Shown: positions 1 through 11,054 of the stretch, one piece after another | How positions within the stretch are numbered: the stretch's first letter is position 1 | Layout: each line of letters opens with the position of its first letter | Assembly (NCBI GenBank): GCA_963281155.1 | Contig: CAUJLY010000004.1 | Location: 1,426,001 to 1,490,000 of the forward strand | Direction: 5' to 3' | Length of the DNA stretch: 64,000 nucleotides | From: Rhabditophanes sp. KR3021 | Taxonomy: Eukaryota; Nematoda; Chromadorea; Rhabditida; Alloionematidae | Made by a program: the position numbers and the translations under genes | Notes under the pieces: model-generated | The model's database searches: none | Told to the model about the DNA's origin: nothing | What the model saw: the letters and a program-made list of their open reading frames with translations, nothing else

Positions 1-2554
1 ATGAGGATTTTCTTGTAGGGACGGTGTGTTTTGGGGTTGCCGTAGGCAATGGCATTGCGGATGGTTTGTTCGAGAGAACGCATGTTGTTGTGTTTAAAGA
101 TGTTAATGTTGGCGCGGGAAAGACGGCAACCTAAGGCTAGGGAGGCGTGATTGAGTTGGTCAGAAATGATAAGTGAGTTTTTGTCAACGAGGCAGGGGGT
201 GTTCATGGAGTTGGTTGCAAATCCCATTGAAAAGCAGAGGGAATCTTCAGTTCCTAAATATTCGGCAACTTGTTTTTCGAGATCGCATTGAATTTTTGAA
301 AGGCCGCGATTTTGAACATTAGTACAGGTTGTGATTCCGTATTGGTCAATTGCTGCAGCAGAAGCATCGGCACATGGTCCTGAGTTTTGGGCGAATCCGA
401 GGTAATTGTAACTTCCGACATTGATTACTTTTGTTTGGGTTCCGGTGAATTTGAATGTCCAGCAATAATCATCCGTAGTTCTGTCGACCAAATTGACAGT
501 TGCACCTAAAAGAGGTCATTAAACAAATAAAAATACTTGATTTTAAACAGCTGGATTTATTGCTGAAAAGTTCTTTGCGGTTGTGTGAGTTGAAACACTT
601 TAGTTAAACGAATAATTACATCTTTTTAGGCTAGGATACTTCTCCTAAGGACTGTCATGTCTATATGAGATGTCTAAGGTTGAATCTCCAGACAATGCAG
701 ATCCAACTATTACAAAGGGTGGTGCTTTTAAATGTCAAACATGTTGTACTACTTTCAAGCAACAAAGTGACGTACACTATCACCGCAAATCAAGAGTATG
801 TAGCAAATTAAGAGCTGAAGTCAAAAAGATATTCAACAAAGACGAGCAATGGGAAGCTGAACCGTTGATGGAGAAATTAACGGATGTCCTTAAGAAGACT
901 GACTCCCGCAAAACAAGTAAAGGGGAATAATCATTCTATGTTCTTTTAGACATTCCCGTAAACGTTGATTATAAGTTGTTATCTCTCGAACAATTTTTGG
1001 AAGCTATGTTCTATTGCGGCGTGTCTGGTACTTTGAAACCAAGATTATGGATGTTTTGCATGGTAAACGACAATTGGTAGCTATATATCTCGATGATTTG
1101 ACAAGTAATGAAAGATTGGCTTATGAATATGGTGCTATTCTTGACCTACAAGATACCCTGACAAATATCGATGCACCTGGACAATCAAGTAATGTACAAA
1201 AAACACCCTACTACTCTTAAAAGAATCTCAACGATTATTGTTAAGAAAATTCACTTGACTCAAAGATATATCACATAATTACTATTTTTACATTTTTGAA
1301 TAAACTCGTTAATTTTAGTTGTTTCCTATATTACCTAAAATTAAATTAGTTAAATAAGGTTAGAAGAAGGACGCAAAACCTGGGCAGGAGCCAATGGGCC
1401 TTTCGAAAACATCTCTAACTCGCATGTAACAGTTTCTCATAAAAAGAGAATCAAATCCATTATAAAGTGGCTGAAAATGTCTCTGAGAAGGCAATTCAAC
1501 AGCCGACTTATTCTTTTCAAATCCATAACTTCTCAAAAATTCGCGGAAATGAGCATGGATAAGAAGAAAGATCCATGACATATAAACTTTAAGAGCAATA
1601 AATTTGGAAGTCTGTCAATTAGATAAATTAATATAATTACTGCCATTACTTACCTCTTCAAATTCATTTGGAGCTCTAACGACACCTGCGACATCTTTTT
1701 TAGTTAATTGCTCTTCCATTACCTTCACCTTATTTCTTAATTTTTCCTCCTCTGACTCTTCAACAATCTTGGCAGCCTTGACTCTTTCCTCCTTTGTCCA
1801 AGCCATTTCGAGGATGTCGGTATGCCCAGACAGTTTTCTATTAAGAATATCATCAATGTCGCGTAAGGCAGAGTGTGCTTTCACAGTCAATTCATTCATC
1901 TTAGATCTACACCACAAAACACAATTAATTAATCAAGTCAGCCAAAAAAGTCTACCCAAGTAAAATGATATTTTTACCACAAAAACCTTTCTTTATAAAG
2001 AGTGTCTAATCAGTGGTGAATTTGATCTTATATATTAAGAACAAGGCAATATCACACCATCAATAAACACATAAATACATATAATTAAGTATATTATTTG
2101 TACATGCCTATTTGTTATTAATTATTGTCGACACTAACTTTTAGTTTCCTATCTTATCTCATTTGTAGTGCAAGGCATGATTAGACCAAAAAAGTATGAA
2201 TAATGATCATAACTATTTGTAAACATAGAAATGGAAAAATCCCGCTAGGTATTAACTACTACACTTTTCGATACAGTTATTAAATAAAGTGTTGTGGTGT
2301 AGTTTTAATGGATGTTATTAAATCAAAGATTATCACAATTTTTCGACTTACTTTCCGGTTATGTTTCTAGACAAGGGAGTTGCTCCCTGCTTGTCTTTGA
2401 TTAGAATCTGGCCCTCGTTGGATTGCTTCATTGCGGAAGGATGCAAAGCAAAGGGAAGTTTCGAAAATACTTTCGAAGATTTAGATTTTCGCTTGATGCT
2501 TTCGCGATGGTCTAAATCTATTTGGAAGCCATTCATTTGTATTGGATTTTCCAT
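1..2554 (-). CDS. sptl-2: serine palmitoyltransferase subunit 2 (SPTLC2/LCB2), 5' part, runs off left edge
   Basis: Pyridoxal-phosphate enzyme subunit of the ER complex that condenses serine with palmitoyl-CoA, the first step of sphingoid base synthesis. Exons read on the minus strand are 2352-2554, 1654-1906, 1380-1611 and 1-505; all joins are phase-consistent, with GT-AG introns of 445, 42 and 874 bp. Family signatures seen are FREFLRSYG and EKNKSA after a membrane segment near KVYMSWIFLL, then RDVFERPIG, CPGATVNL across the third junction, GSYNYLGFAQNSG, GFATNSMNTP, and IFKHNNMRSLEQ. The catalytic PLP lysine region lies beyond the window edge. About 150 residues precede the conserved part, which is longer than I expect for this family, and I recognise no domain in them. 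The first exon or two could therefore belong to an alternative transcript. The large intron contains a plus-strand gene remnant. Confidence 0.9.
670..1220 (+). pseudogene. C2HC zinc-finger / GIY-YIG-like gene remnant nested in the SPT intron
   Basis: Two plus-strand reading frames lie inside the 874-bp SPT intron. The first (670-930, 86 aa) has a Cys-x2-Cys-x12-His-x5-Cys finger (CQTC, HYH, SRVC). A possible 33-bp intron (donor GTAAAG after ACAA, acceptor TTTTAG at about 947-952) leads to a second stretch reading FLEAMFYCGVSGTLKPR. That resembles the first strands of a GIY-YIG nuclease domain. The matching later part (QLVAIYLDDLTSNERLAYEYG, then LTNID) is in a different frame and starts too early, so the middle helix of the domain seems deleted. 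This is reading by eye against the ANKLE1/LEM-3-like pattern and is not proven. A small novel spliced gene is the alternative. Confidence 0.4.
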
Positions 2555-4622
2555 CTTAATTATAATCTAAAATAAAGACACAAATTACTGTTTTTAATAA
2601 AAAGCAAATTATAGTTTTTCTCGGAAGATTAAAAAATATCAATTAGAGTCTAATAAAAGAATAAATAAGATTTTTAATAAAATATTAAACGAGAGTGTTT
2701 AATGAAGGATAATTTATTTATGACGACAAATTCCAAATAAACAAAATCACGTCATACATATTCTACAAACTTGAAATGTAGTAAGTTTGTGAGCGGGACA
2801 ACCTGTTTAAACATGCATAGGCCTAACTTTTTCAAATATATCACAAACCTTACTTCATATATTCAGACCTTACTTTATATATCTAGACCTCACTTTTTTG
2901 CAATAAAAAACGGATTAAGATTGTATACTATATACTCTTAAACATCAACATCAATAATAATAGTAAAGATTCTAAGTTCTATCAAAAAGAAGCCTGACTC
3001 ATAATAAAAATCTTTAAATACCTTTTTTACTATTTGAACATCACTCTTGGACGTTGACAACTCGTTTTCTATTTTTTAGTACTTTGGAGAGTGTGCGGAA
3101 AAAGGATATGATATAAGTGTACACAATTTGTTTGAGCTTTATTGGACTCGCTTTTGTGACAGTTCGTGCTCAAATTGAGTACAATTTGATTAATATTGTG
3201 GACCAGGTATGTATATTCTTTATACTACTGCCTTTATTAAATGAGCCACATCATCACCACAAACAAACACATATAGTATGTGATTGACTGTTCGTTCTAT
3301 TTATTTAACAAGAAACTTTCAAGTCAATTCGTTGGCATGCTTAAAAAGGATAGCTAATCCTTTTGTTCACAGATTATAACTACTACGCCTAACCTCACAT
3401 AAAATAGTATGACTCGTTTCTTTTACCAGAAAGAAAGTTAGAAAGAACTTATCAGCGTTTGCTTCTCCTTTTATACTACAGCCAAGATCAAAACAAAAAT
3501 CAAAATAAAGGGTAACCAACCCCACGTGTGAATGTTTTAATAAACATCTCCACCCTTATTTCCTTTTATACCGCTATAAATAGTATCAAATATTATTAAA
3601 TATCACCAAATGTCATAAAAATAGTACAAATACTACAAAAGACCATAAGTATGATATTCACCTTCCCCAAACAGATATGATCTATTTGGCAAGTGGACTG
3701 GTCCGGCTTATAAAAATGATGTGGGTGTTATTTTGTTGTTTAAAAAAGGATGTTAGATGATTAATTATGGAAGGTTTTTGATTTTTCTAATTTATGTATT
3801 GTCTAAACTTTTGTGCATATTAAAAAGTAGTCTATTAGTCTATACGTTTTTAGTCGTACAAAAGAAACAAAACATATGTATACTAATTAAAGTGTAGATT
3901 TAACTTTATAACTAATTGGACAGTCCTCAAAACAAAATTTTTCGCTAACATTGATCTTCTTCTACTACATACTGTGAGTATCTATCTTTAAAGGAGGGCA
4001 ACCTTCAACAGCAATGTAAATTGACTTTCGTTATTAAACTGAAGCTTGAGAAGAGTGTAGTACCTCAGTCGACTTACCTATGGATGTTTGAGAAGTATAT
4101 GCAAAGAAAAGAATCGAAAAGTGATTTCTTGAGGTCTTGATTTTTGCTGCGCTATGTCAATATGTTTGGGAGGTAAAATTGTGTGTTACAGATATTTTAG
4201 ATGTTTCTACATACTACTGGCTTATTATGATTATCAAGTTTGAGGTAGTAGAGTATTTTAAAAGAGCGAAATTGAGGGTCTTTAACGATACTCAAGAGGA
4301 TTGTTCTATTTTTAAGTTTTTATTTATTTGTAATCGATTTGTACTTTGGTGGGCTTTATAAGGTTTGATTTTATTATTAATAAATATATTAAACAAAGAG
4401 AAGGCGTATTTAGTGGAGATGAAAAGATAGTTTGTACATTCGAGGCACTATAAAGCGAAGATTATCCAAATAAAAGTGAATGGAAAGTTAGAAAGAAAGA
4501 GTTTCTCTTTTGTTGTCGTCATGGCATTGGTAATAGTGATGTTAATCTCTGTGTGATTATAATAGCATCACCCTATAATATTATGAATTTCATAAAATGA
4601 TACAATATGATAAAGAATAGTT
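2555..4622. other. intergenic, no gene recognised
   Basis: This AT-rich stretch lies between the SPT 5' end and the 3' end of the first innexin. The open frame at 4137-4361 has no recognisable sequence and no convincing start context. I see only short tandem or degenerate repeats, listed separately where clear. The SPT promoter should lie in the first few hundred bases. Confidence 0.6.
2846..2896. repeat. short tandem repeat, ~20 bp unit
   Basis: Two and a half imperfect copies of a unit of the form ACCTTACTTyATATATyyAG lie head to tail. No function can be assigned. Confidence 0.6.
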
Positions 4623-6626
4623 TCACTCAAGAGGCCTGGTAGACTCCGTTCTTTGGGAAGATTCAGAATCTGCATTCATTGAGAGGCCTTTTGAATTTCG
4701 CGACGACTTTTTCTCCGAATGTCGAGATGAGTCACGTCCTGATTCAGGCGATTGATCATCCCCGTGATGCCCTTTAAGTAAAGGTTCCTCCAAATTGATA
4801 GATAAATCATCGACGCTTTTGTGCACATTTCTCCTTCTAACGGCTCCCATCCCCTTTTCGTCATTGACAGTCATCTCAGGAACAAAAGCACTATTCTAAA
4901 GCATCACAAACCAGATAATTAATTCGTGTTTACCAAAGATGAAATAACAAATTCATATTTACAACAAGCAAAACAAACTACTTAATATTTACCAAAAACT
5001 TGCCTTATCCTCAATAGTGGTAAAAACATCATACAATTTGGCTACAAGTTCGGTTCCAAAGATTATGCCAGCATGTGTGCTTATCATTCTTAATACAAAT
5101 ATTCCATCCTGCTTCAAGTAATCATTTACAAATCTTTTCACTTGTTTATGCTGCTTTTCAGGGCAAAATCCTTCTGTTTCGCCTAGTTCTAAGTTGGATG
5201 TTATAAACCAACGGCCAAAACACGAAAAGGACATTATTAAGGCCCAGTAAGCAAAGGAAAATAGGGTGGCAAACATGATTGCTACGTACCAGAAGTATAA
5301 GATGATAAAGATTTTTTCGTTGAACATATTGATAACTAAGACACATTGTACGCTATAAATACATACAATTACCAAATTATTTTTATTATTCTCAATATTT
5401 ACCTGTACTTCTGAATGTTGGCAACCTGTCTAACTTGGAAATCACAAATTGAAGTTCGTGGAAAGTAACCTATTGCAAAATAAAAATATTAAGAAGGCAC
5501 ATAATTAATTACCTGATTTTTCCCACTCTGTTCCGCTAATTATATCCCTAATAACTCCAATTCCATACCACTGATACCTATCTGTTTCAAGAAATCTAAA
5601 ACACTTTGCATTAATTTATTCACTTTTTTTACTTACTTATTCATAAAATAGAATTGAATAACAACATTTGCCAAATACAGCGCCTTCATGATCAAATACA
5701 TATAACTAATGAAGCAAGCTGAATAGGCTATATTGAAAAACTTCATTATTTTGTGAACAATAATATTTCTGCGAGCAACTTTTCTTTGAAATTTAAGAGC
5801 TGCCGAAATATGAGAAGCTAATATGTCGATATTTTTTGATTTAACTGAATTTTCAAGATTCCCTGGATCCATGGCTCTTTCAACTATTTCATGAACTCTT
5901 ATTCCTGAGTGGACGGAAATGTATTTCCAGAAGATTGATGGGAAACGGAAGCAGGCTGCTTGGAACACTAGAAATTAGTATTGTTATTTTTGTTTCCAGA
6001 TATGCTCATTTTTAAACCTAATATTAATTAACCAAATATAGGTATTGTACAACACCATCCAACTGGTATCTCTGATTGCTGTCGAGGCAGGCAACATAGT
6101 CATGCAGGATACAGATGGATGTACGATTGGTTACTATTTTTGTCTTTTAAGTTAATTAAACTTTTTTAAATAGGCTTGTGTCATTTTTAAATTAGTGAGA
6201 GGCAAACTAACGTAGAAAGAAGGGTACCCACTGGTAGTAAGACAACCGGCGCTCGGGGGAGTATCTGTCGGCTTCATTTATGTTTGCGACATGTTCATCT
6301 GGTTGGACAAAGTAGGTATCTTGACCAAAACAATAATTTTCAGCATACTAAAACATCTCTAATTAGCTTTATTTGAAGATAAATAAATTTAATTTGTATT
6401 TAAATCCAACTAATAGTCCCAACAAACTTGCCTGTTCCCAACTGCCAGGAAATTTAGTAGGAAACATGCATTCTAAAGGTTTCGAGCCAAATTGTTTGAA
6501 CGAAATCAAAACAGAAAAAGCCAACAATATATTAGGAGTATATAAATAATTCAACCTATCGCTATAGTCGTCATCTTCCCTAGGAGAGAGATACTTCATG
6601 AAACCCACAAAACTTTCGATCATCAT
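4623..6626 (-). CDS. innexin A (gap-junction channel subunit), 7 exons, 477 aa
   Basis: Four-pass membrane protein that forms invertebrate gap junctions. Exons in transcript order are 6432-6626, 6212-6347, 5637-5967, 5513-5595, 5403-5469, 5004-5352 and 4623-4895; they total 1434 nt with every phase matching. Innexin signatures are DRLNYLYTPNILLAFSVL (first transmembrane segment), Cys pairs in ECMFP and AENYCFGQDTYFV, SYYQWVPFFLL at the start of the second segment, FCLETDRYQWYG-type sequence in the second loop (here FLETDRYQWYG), ICDFQVRQVANIQKYSVQCVLVIN, and NEKIFIILYFWY (fourth segment). The last about 90 residues are a hydrophilic Ser/Arg/Glu-rich tail. Introns 1 and 6 use GC donors (CAG|GCAAGT and AAG|GCAAGT). 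No GT site nearby keeps the frame. It is followed upstream by an extra innexin first exon. Confidence 0.92.
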
Positions 6627-7380
6627 TTTGGCCTAGTTTTTTGATGTTAAAATATTTACGTGTTTGTGTTTATATATTGGCTCGTAGTAAATATTTAGGA
6701 TTCAAATTGAGAGATACAGCTGTTGTGACATGAATAGATGAAAATTAGTAAATATATACAAGCTAAAATCATTTATTGTTATGTTCGGAAATAAGATTTA
6801 AAAAGTAATTTTCCTTACAATTGCGCATCTTTTTTAAATGACGGTGTAATATAGATTGTTAGTAATTGTATTGTATAATACATTTATTTATAATCACAGA
6901 TTGATCGGATGTTGTAATAAATACATATAAAAAGAGTATTAGATAGCATCACAAGTGAAAGTAGTGATGCGCAAGTAGAGAAATCAATCTACATAAATAA
7001 TCACCTATTTACTGGTGTTTTTGTCTGACAACATACTTATTCAGGGAAACAATTGGTGATGGTAACACAATGCGATTATCAACAATTGTTTGGTGCAGTT
7101 TGTTTTTACGAGTCAATTTTTTATTATTTAAAACATAATAATTGGTATCTAAGAAGAAGTGGTGGATGCTGTGAACAATTATTTATAAAAAATGCTTAGT
7201 CCTTTTGATACGTCAACAAAGTGTGATAAAGTCAAATAATGTTTAATGAGGTGTGATAAAAAGAAAATAAAAAGTTGTTGATGGAAAAATAGTTGTGGTC
7301 CAATGTTATATATGTAAATGCGAGTATATTTTGAGAATAAAATATTTCTTTGTTTGATTGTTATTTTAAATGAGACTTAC
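6627..7380. other. non-coding stretch between two innexin first exons
   Basis: No second innexin exon is visible on the minus strand here. If the exon at 7381-7572 belongs to innexin A, this segment is partly intron and partly the proximal promoter of the downstream first exon. Confidence 0.5.
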
Positions 7381-7572
7381 AGTTATCCATGAACTTGGAA
7401 ACGAGACCGGCGTCATGCATTCAATCGGTGAACCGGAAAAGGTCTTGTAAGCAGACAAACAAGACAAGACAATCAACATATTACTAGTAATATAATAACA
7501 TGCTCTATCTACTTCATCACCATCGTATTTCTTTTTGAAAGTTCTAAACATAGACATCAAAAATTGGATCAT
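7381..7572 (-). CDS. orphan innexin first exon (alternative first exon of innexin A, or remnant)
   Basis: A 64-codon exon begins MIQFLMSMFRTFKKKYDGDE and continues with TSNMLIVLSCLSAYKTFSG and SPIECMTPVSFPSSW, so it is the innexin N-terminus plus the first transmembrane segment. It ends at a strong donor (ACT|GTAAGT) in phase 0. Innexin A exon 2 (starting at 6347) also begins in phase 0, so splicing would give an in-frame innexin with a different N-terminus. No other downstream innexin exons exist between it and innexin A. The alternative is a leftover of a lost third paralogue. Confidence 0.7.
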
Positions 7573-7976
7573 CTTGATCTGAAAATAATTTTAATGTCTT
7601 AAATAAAACGAAGAATACACTAATAAAGTTAAAAACCACAACTTTTGTCAAATTTAGCCACCAATTGCAATATATTTAACAACTCTTCAAATTAAGCTCA
7701 ATCTCAAATAAATTTAATCTCGAAAATACAACACTTCATCGTTGAAAAGTCAAGTGTAAAAATAAACTTGAACCAACTAATGGTAAAAGAAGGCATCAAT
7801 TTTTGAAAGTATCATTTTTATTTGTTTGATCAAAAGATAAAACTACACAAATACATTAATAGTACACGTTATTAGATTATGTTGTTGAGGTTGAAGTTTT
7901 TTGACAAAACAAAGGTATAAGGCATATACTGTTTTATTAAAGTGAAATAATATTTGTACATATTAAAAATATATTA
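7573..7976. other. intergenic, nothing recognised
   Basis: AT-rich sequence between the orphan innexin exon and the possible alternative last exon of innexin B. Confidence 0.5.
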
Positions 7977-8095
7977 CTAATCTTCTTTTATTGAAGACAA
8001 ATTTGAAGGTGGTGTATAGTATCGTGAATTTGGGCTACTTTCATCAAATAGTCTTGGTTGATCCAATAAAAAGTCTTTTCTCAAATTCAGATGAT
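7977..8095 (-). CDS. possible alternative last exon of innexin B
   Basis: After an acceptor (TTATAG) a 38-residue open frame begins HLNLRKDFLLDQPRLFDESS, ends SNLSSIKED and stops. It would need one leftover base from the preceding exon. A GAAG|GTGATA donor with exon end at 8266 in innexin B supplies it, giving a second C-terminal tail and skipping the stop at 8183. Only splice logic and codon-like composition support this. Confidence 0.3.
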
Positions 8096-8182
8096 CTATA
8101 AAAAATAATTTACACATGAGGATTACGAAAGACATGTATTAGAGTGAGCATTCAACTGAGTTGAAGTTATTGGACTGCATGC

Positions 8183-9993
8183 TTAGTCTTTGTTTACAAC
8201 GACGTAATTAAGTTTAGAAGGGTTTTTGTTTTCTGGATAGTGTGAGTAACGGAAAGACGTATCACCTTCGGACAAGTATCTTTCGTAATTTGGAAGAGAG
8301 TTTGTGGCGGATGTGGGTTTGGAGGAAATTCCGGTTGCCTTTTTTAACATTCTGAGCATATCTTCTGGTAAAGGTGGTGGTGTAATCAACTTGTCTCTTT
8401 CATTTGGTCCGTCATATTTGCTTGTATGCGGGGAGACATTAGAGGTGTCAAACTTTCTCTTTCTTAGCACATTAAAACCTGCTTCCTCTCCATTAAAAGG
8501 TGAATTCTTATAACTTTCTCCATTCTCATCATAATTAAGCTTATGTGGAAAAGAATTACTTCTCTTCAGCTCTTTTTCAACATTAAAATAAGACCGCCAA
8601 AGAGTTGCTACAACTTCAGTTCCAAATATGACACCTGAATGCATAATTAACTTTCGCATAACAAAAAGACCATCAGCTTTAAGGTAATTATCTACGAAAT
8701 TAACCAAGTCTTGGGCATTTTCTTTTGTATCATAAGGTGTGTCTGAAATTTCGAGATGTCTTGAAATGAAACGTTTCCCGAAACACGGTAAGAATGTAAT
8801 TCCTGCCCAGTAGATAAACGACCCAGCTGTCATAACAAATAACGCCACATACCAGAACCACAAGAAAATAAAGATCTTCTCACTAAACATATTTATCTAA
8901 AATAAAAGATTAGTAGTTGTGAAGTGTGGTGATGATCTAAAACCATCATTTATTGCAAAGTTCCTTACCGTCAAAACGCACTGAGTCGTATGTTCCTAAA
9001 GAGAGATAATAAATAAACTTATTTGGAAAAGTACCTGTATATTTCCCATAACCCTAACATCAAAATCGCACAAAACAACTCTCGGAAATACCCCAGTTTT
9101 ATCCCATGTCTTTCCTTTCAACAAGTCCAAAACAGCACCAAACCCATAATATCTATAATTTGCTGTCATCAAAAAGTAATTCATCAAAGCAAGTTGACCA
9201 AACACATTTGCCAAATACAAAAATTTAGTCAAACAATACATTAAAGTGACATATGCATTTGAGTACGGAATATTGAGAAATTTCATAAATTTATGAGGTG
9301 ATATTTGCTTTTTGCGAAGTCTTTTGTGGAACTTGAGGGCTCCTTGAATGTGAGTTGTAAGAGATTTTATATTAGCTCTTTTTATTTCGGGCTTTATGTT
9401 GTTGTCATCGCAAGCTAATTTGATTAATTCATTTATGTTAATTCCTGAATGACTCGCTAAGTATTTCCACAACATTGAAGGTAAACGGAAGCAAACAGAG
9501 GAAAAGAGTAAGAAAAACGGAGTCCACTTGGTAGTAAGAGATCTTCCTGATTTTCTTGTCTTCATCGTCCATGCCGGCAGCAGATTGAGTCATTGGTACA
9601 TAGTACGAGTCTTGGATGAAACATAAATTTTCTATATACTAAAAAAACATTTTATTACATCATATGGCTTGACAAAAAAGTTTAACTGCTGTTGACAAAA
9701 GAATGTGACAACTTTATTTGTTAAGATATATATTTTTAGTGAAAGTATAACGTGCCTGTTCGTATGAACTTCCAGTGAAAACGTCGTTGACAAGACATTC
9801 GCAAGGTTTCCCACCAAATTGCTAAAAATATAACATTAATTAACATAAACTTATCCCTTACCTTAAACGAAACAAGCACGCTCAAACCAATCAAAATATT
9901 TGTCGTAAAGTAAGAATGTAATCTATCTATGAAGTCTCTGTCATCGTTATCAGAAACATAACGTATCATAGACAAGACAGTTGTCAAAACCAT
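8183..9993 (-). CDS. innexin B, 5 exons, about 513 aa, with a 1-nt frame break
   Basis: Second innexin, tandem with innexin A and in the same orientation. Exons are 9862-9993, 9756-9821, 9035-9638, 8969-8995 (a 27-nt exon, EHTTQCVLT) and 8183-8896. Signatures are DRLHSYFTTNILIGLSVLVS, QFGGKPCECL, YIENLCFIQDSYYVP, TPFFLLFSSVCFRLPSMLW, ANYRYYGFGAV and NMFSEKIFIFLWFWYVALF. A 200-residue hydrophilic tail follows. Intron 2 has a GC donor (CAG|GCACGT) at the same place as in innexin A. Exon 3 is 604 nt where 603 is required: at about 9525-9530 the YYQW motif reads TAC TAC CAA G TGG, one base too many. This is either an assembly error or a real lesion. All other phases are intact. Confidence 0.88.
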
Positions 9994-11054
9994 TGTAGCA
10001 GAGATGTCTCAACTTAAAGTGAACCGCAAAAAGTATTATTATTTAATGTAAATGATAATAGCCTCTTCGCCTCAACTCCTTATAACTTTGGTGAGACGAT
10101 AACGTTTGAGCAAGAAAGTGTTGTAGGTATTTTATTTCACACGAGAATGAGTCAAATCTCACTGTTGTGTACCGTGAGGGTGAAATCAAAATGTATGCTG
10201 TCATTCGCTAAAATATATTTTTAGCTAGAAAGAGATCGTCGGCCTGTTTTTATTGATTCAGCTAATTATATTATCTTATGCCTTTATTTTGTTTATTTTC
10301 GGGTTTTGATTCTGCTTATCAGGGGATACATAATAAATATTTAGTTATGGTTTGTAATTGATAAAGGAAATGGTGATTGTATTGTTTTGCCAACAGTTCA
10401 TTTAATTCCAAGTAGTTTTAGAGACTATTAGATGTTTGTTTTTGGGTTTATTAGCAGGTAGCTGAAACTATAAATTACTTATTAATGAATGAGTGTCAAT
10501 AAATATTAACAAAATGTATTATGCCGCCAATCGATGGATAGAACTCTTGTCTGACTTGGATGGTCTAAACATTTGGGTAAATACTAAATTTGTGCTAATA
10601 AATGGAGTCATCAAATACTTTTACTCCTTTGTCGCAACACATTTGATTATGAAATATGTTTTAAATTATACTAAATTGAATTCCAAGTTCAAGGGCAAAA
10701 TTAATTGTTTAAGGAAAAATGTCTTTAAACTATGCATTAAATAAAAAGTTGACGTTGGGAAACGGCAATGTTCATAAATCAATGTATTCTAATCCGTTAA
10801 TACACAATTCCTTATAATAAATATTTACTATCTTTGAAGACCTTCCTAAACAACAATAAGGTTGGTGATTGGAATAGATGTGAATAAATGATACACACCC
10901 TTTTCTATTCTTTTGATTACAATTTGATAGCCACGATATTTACATAAATAAACTAAATATTATATTACACAAGGCAATTTAATTGACTTTACTCTATGAC
11001 ACAATTCAATAACCATCATAACTACATACAATAATTATCACAAAAACAAAAAAG
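9994..11054. other. intergenic, no gene recognised
   Basis: Contains the upstream region of innexin B and the 3' flank of sds-22. The open frame at 10493-10744 shows no domain, no splice context and AT-driven composition. Confidence 0.55.

Noticed and set aside
4137..4361. 74-codon plus-strand frame
   Set aside because: No domain, no start context and AT-driven composition.
5990..6205. Apparent extra coding patch in the second innexin A intron (for example TTGCCTGCCTCGACAGC)
   Set aside because: No frame continues the innexin and exon phases already close across the intron.
10493..10744. 83-codon plus-strand frame
   Set aside because: Isolated, no family, no splice sites or promoter signs.
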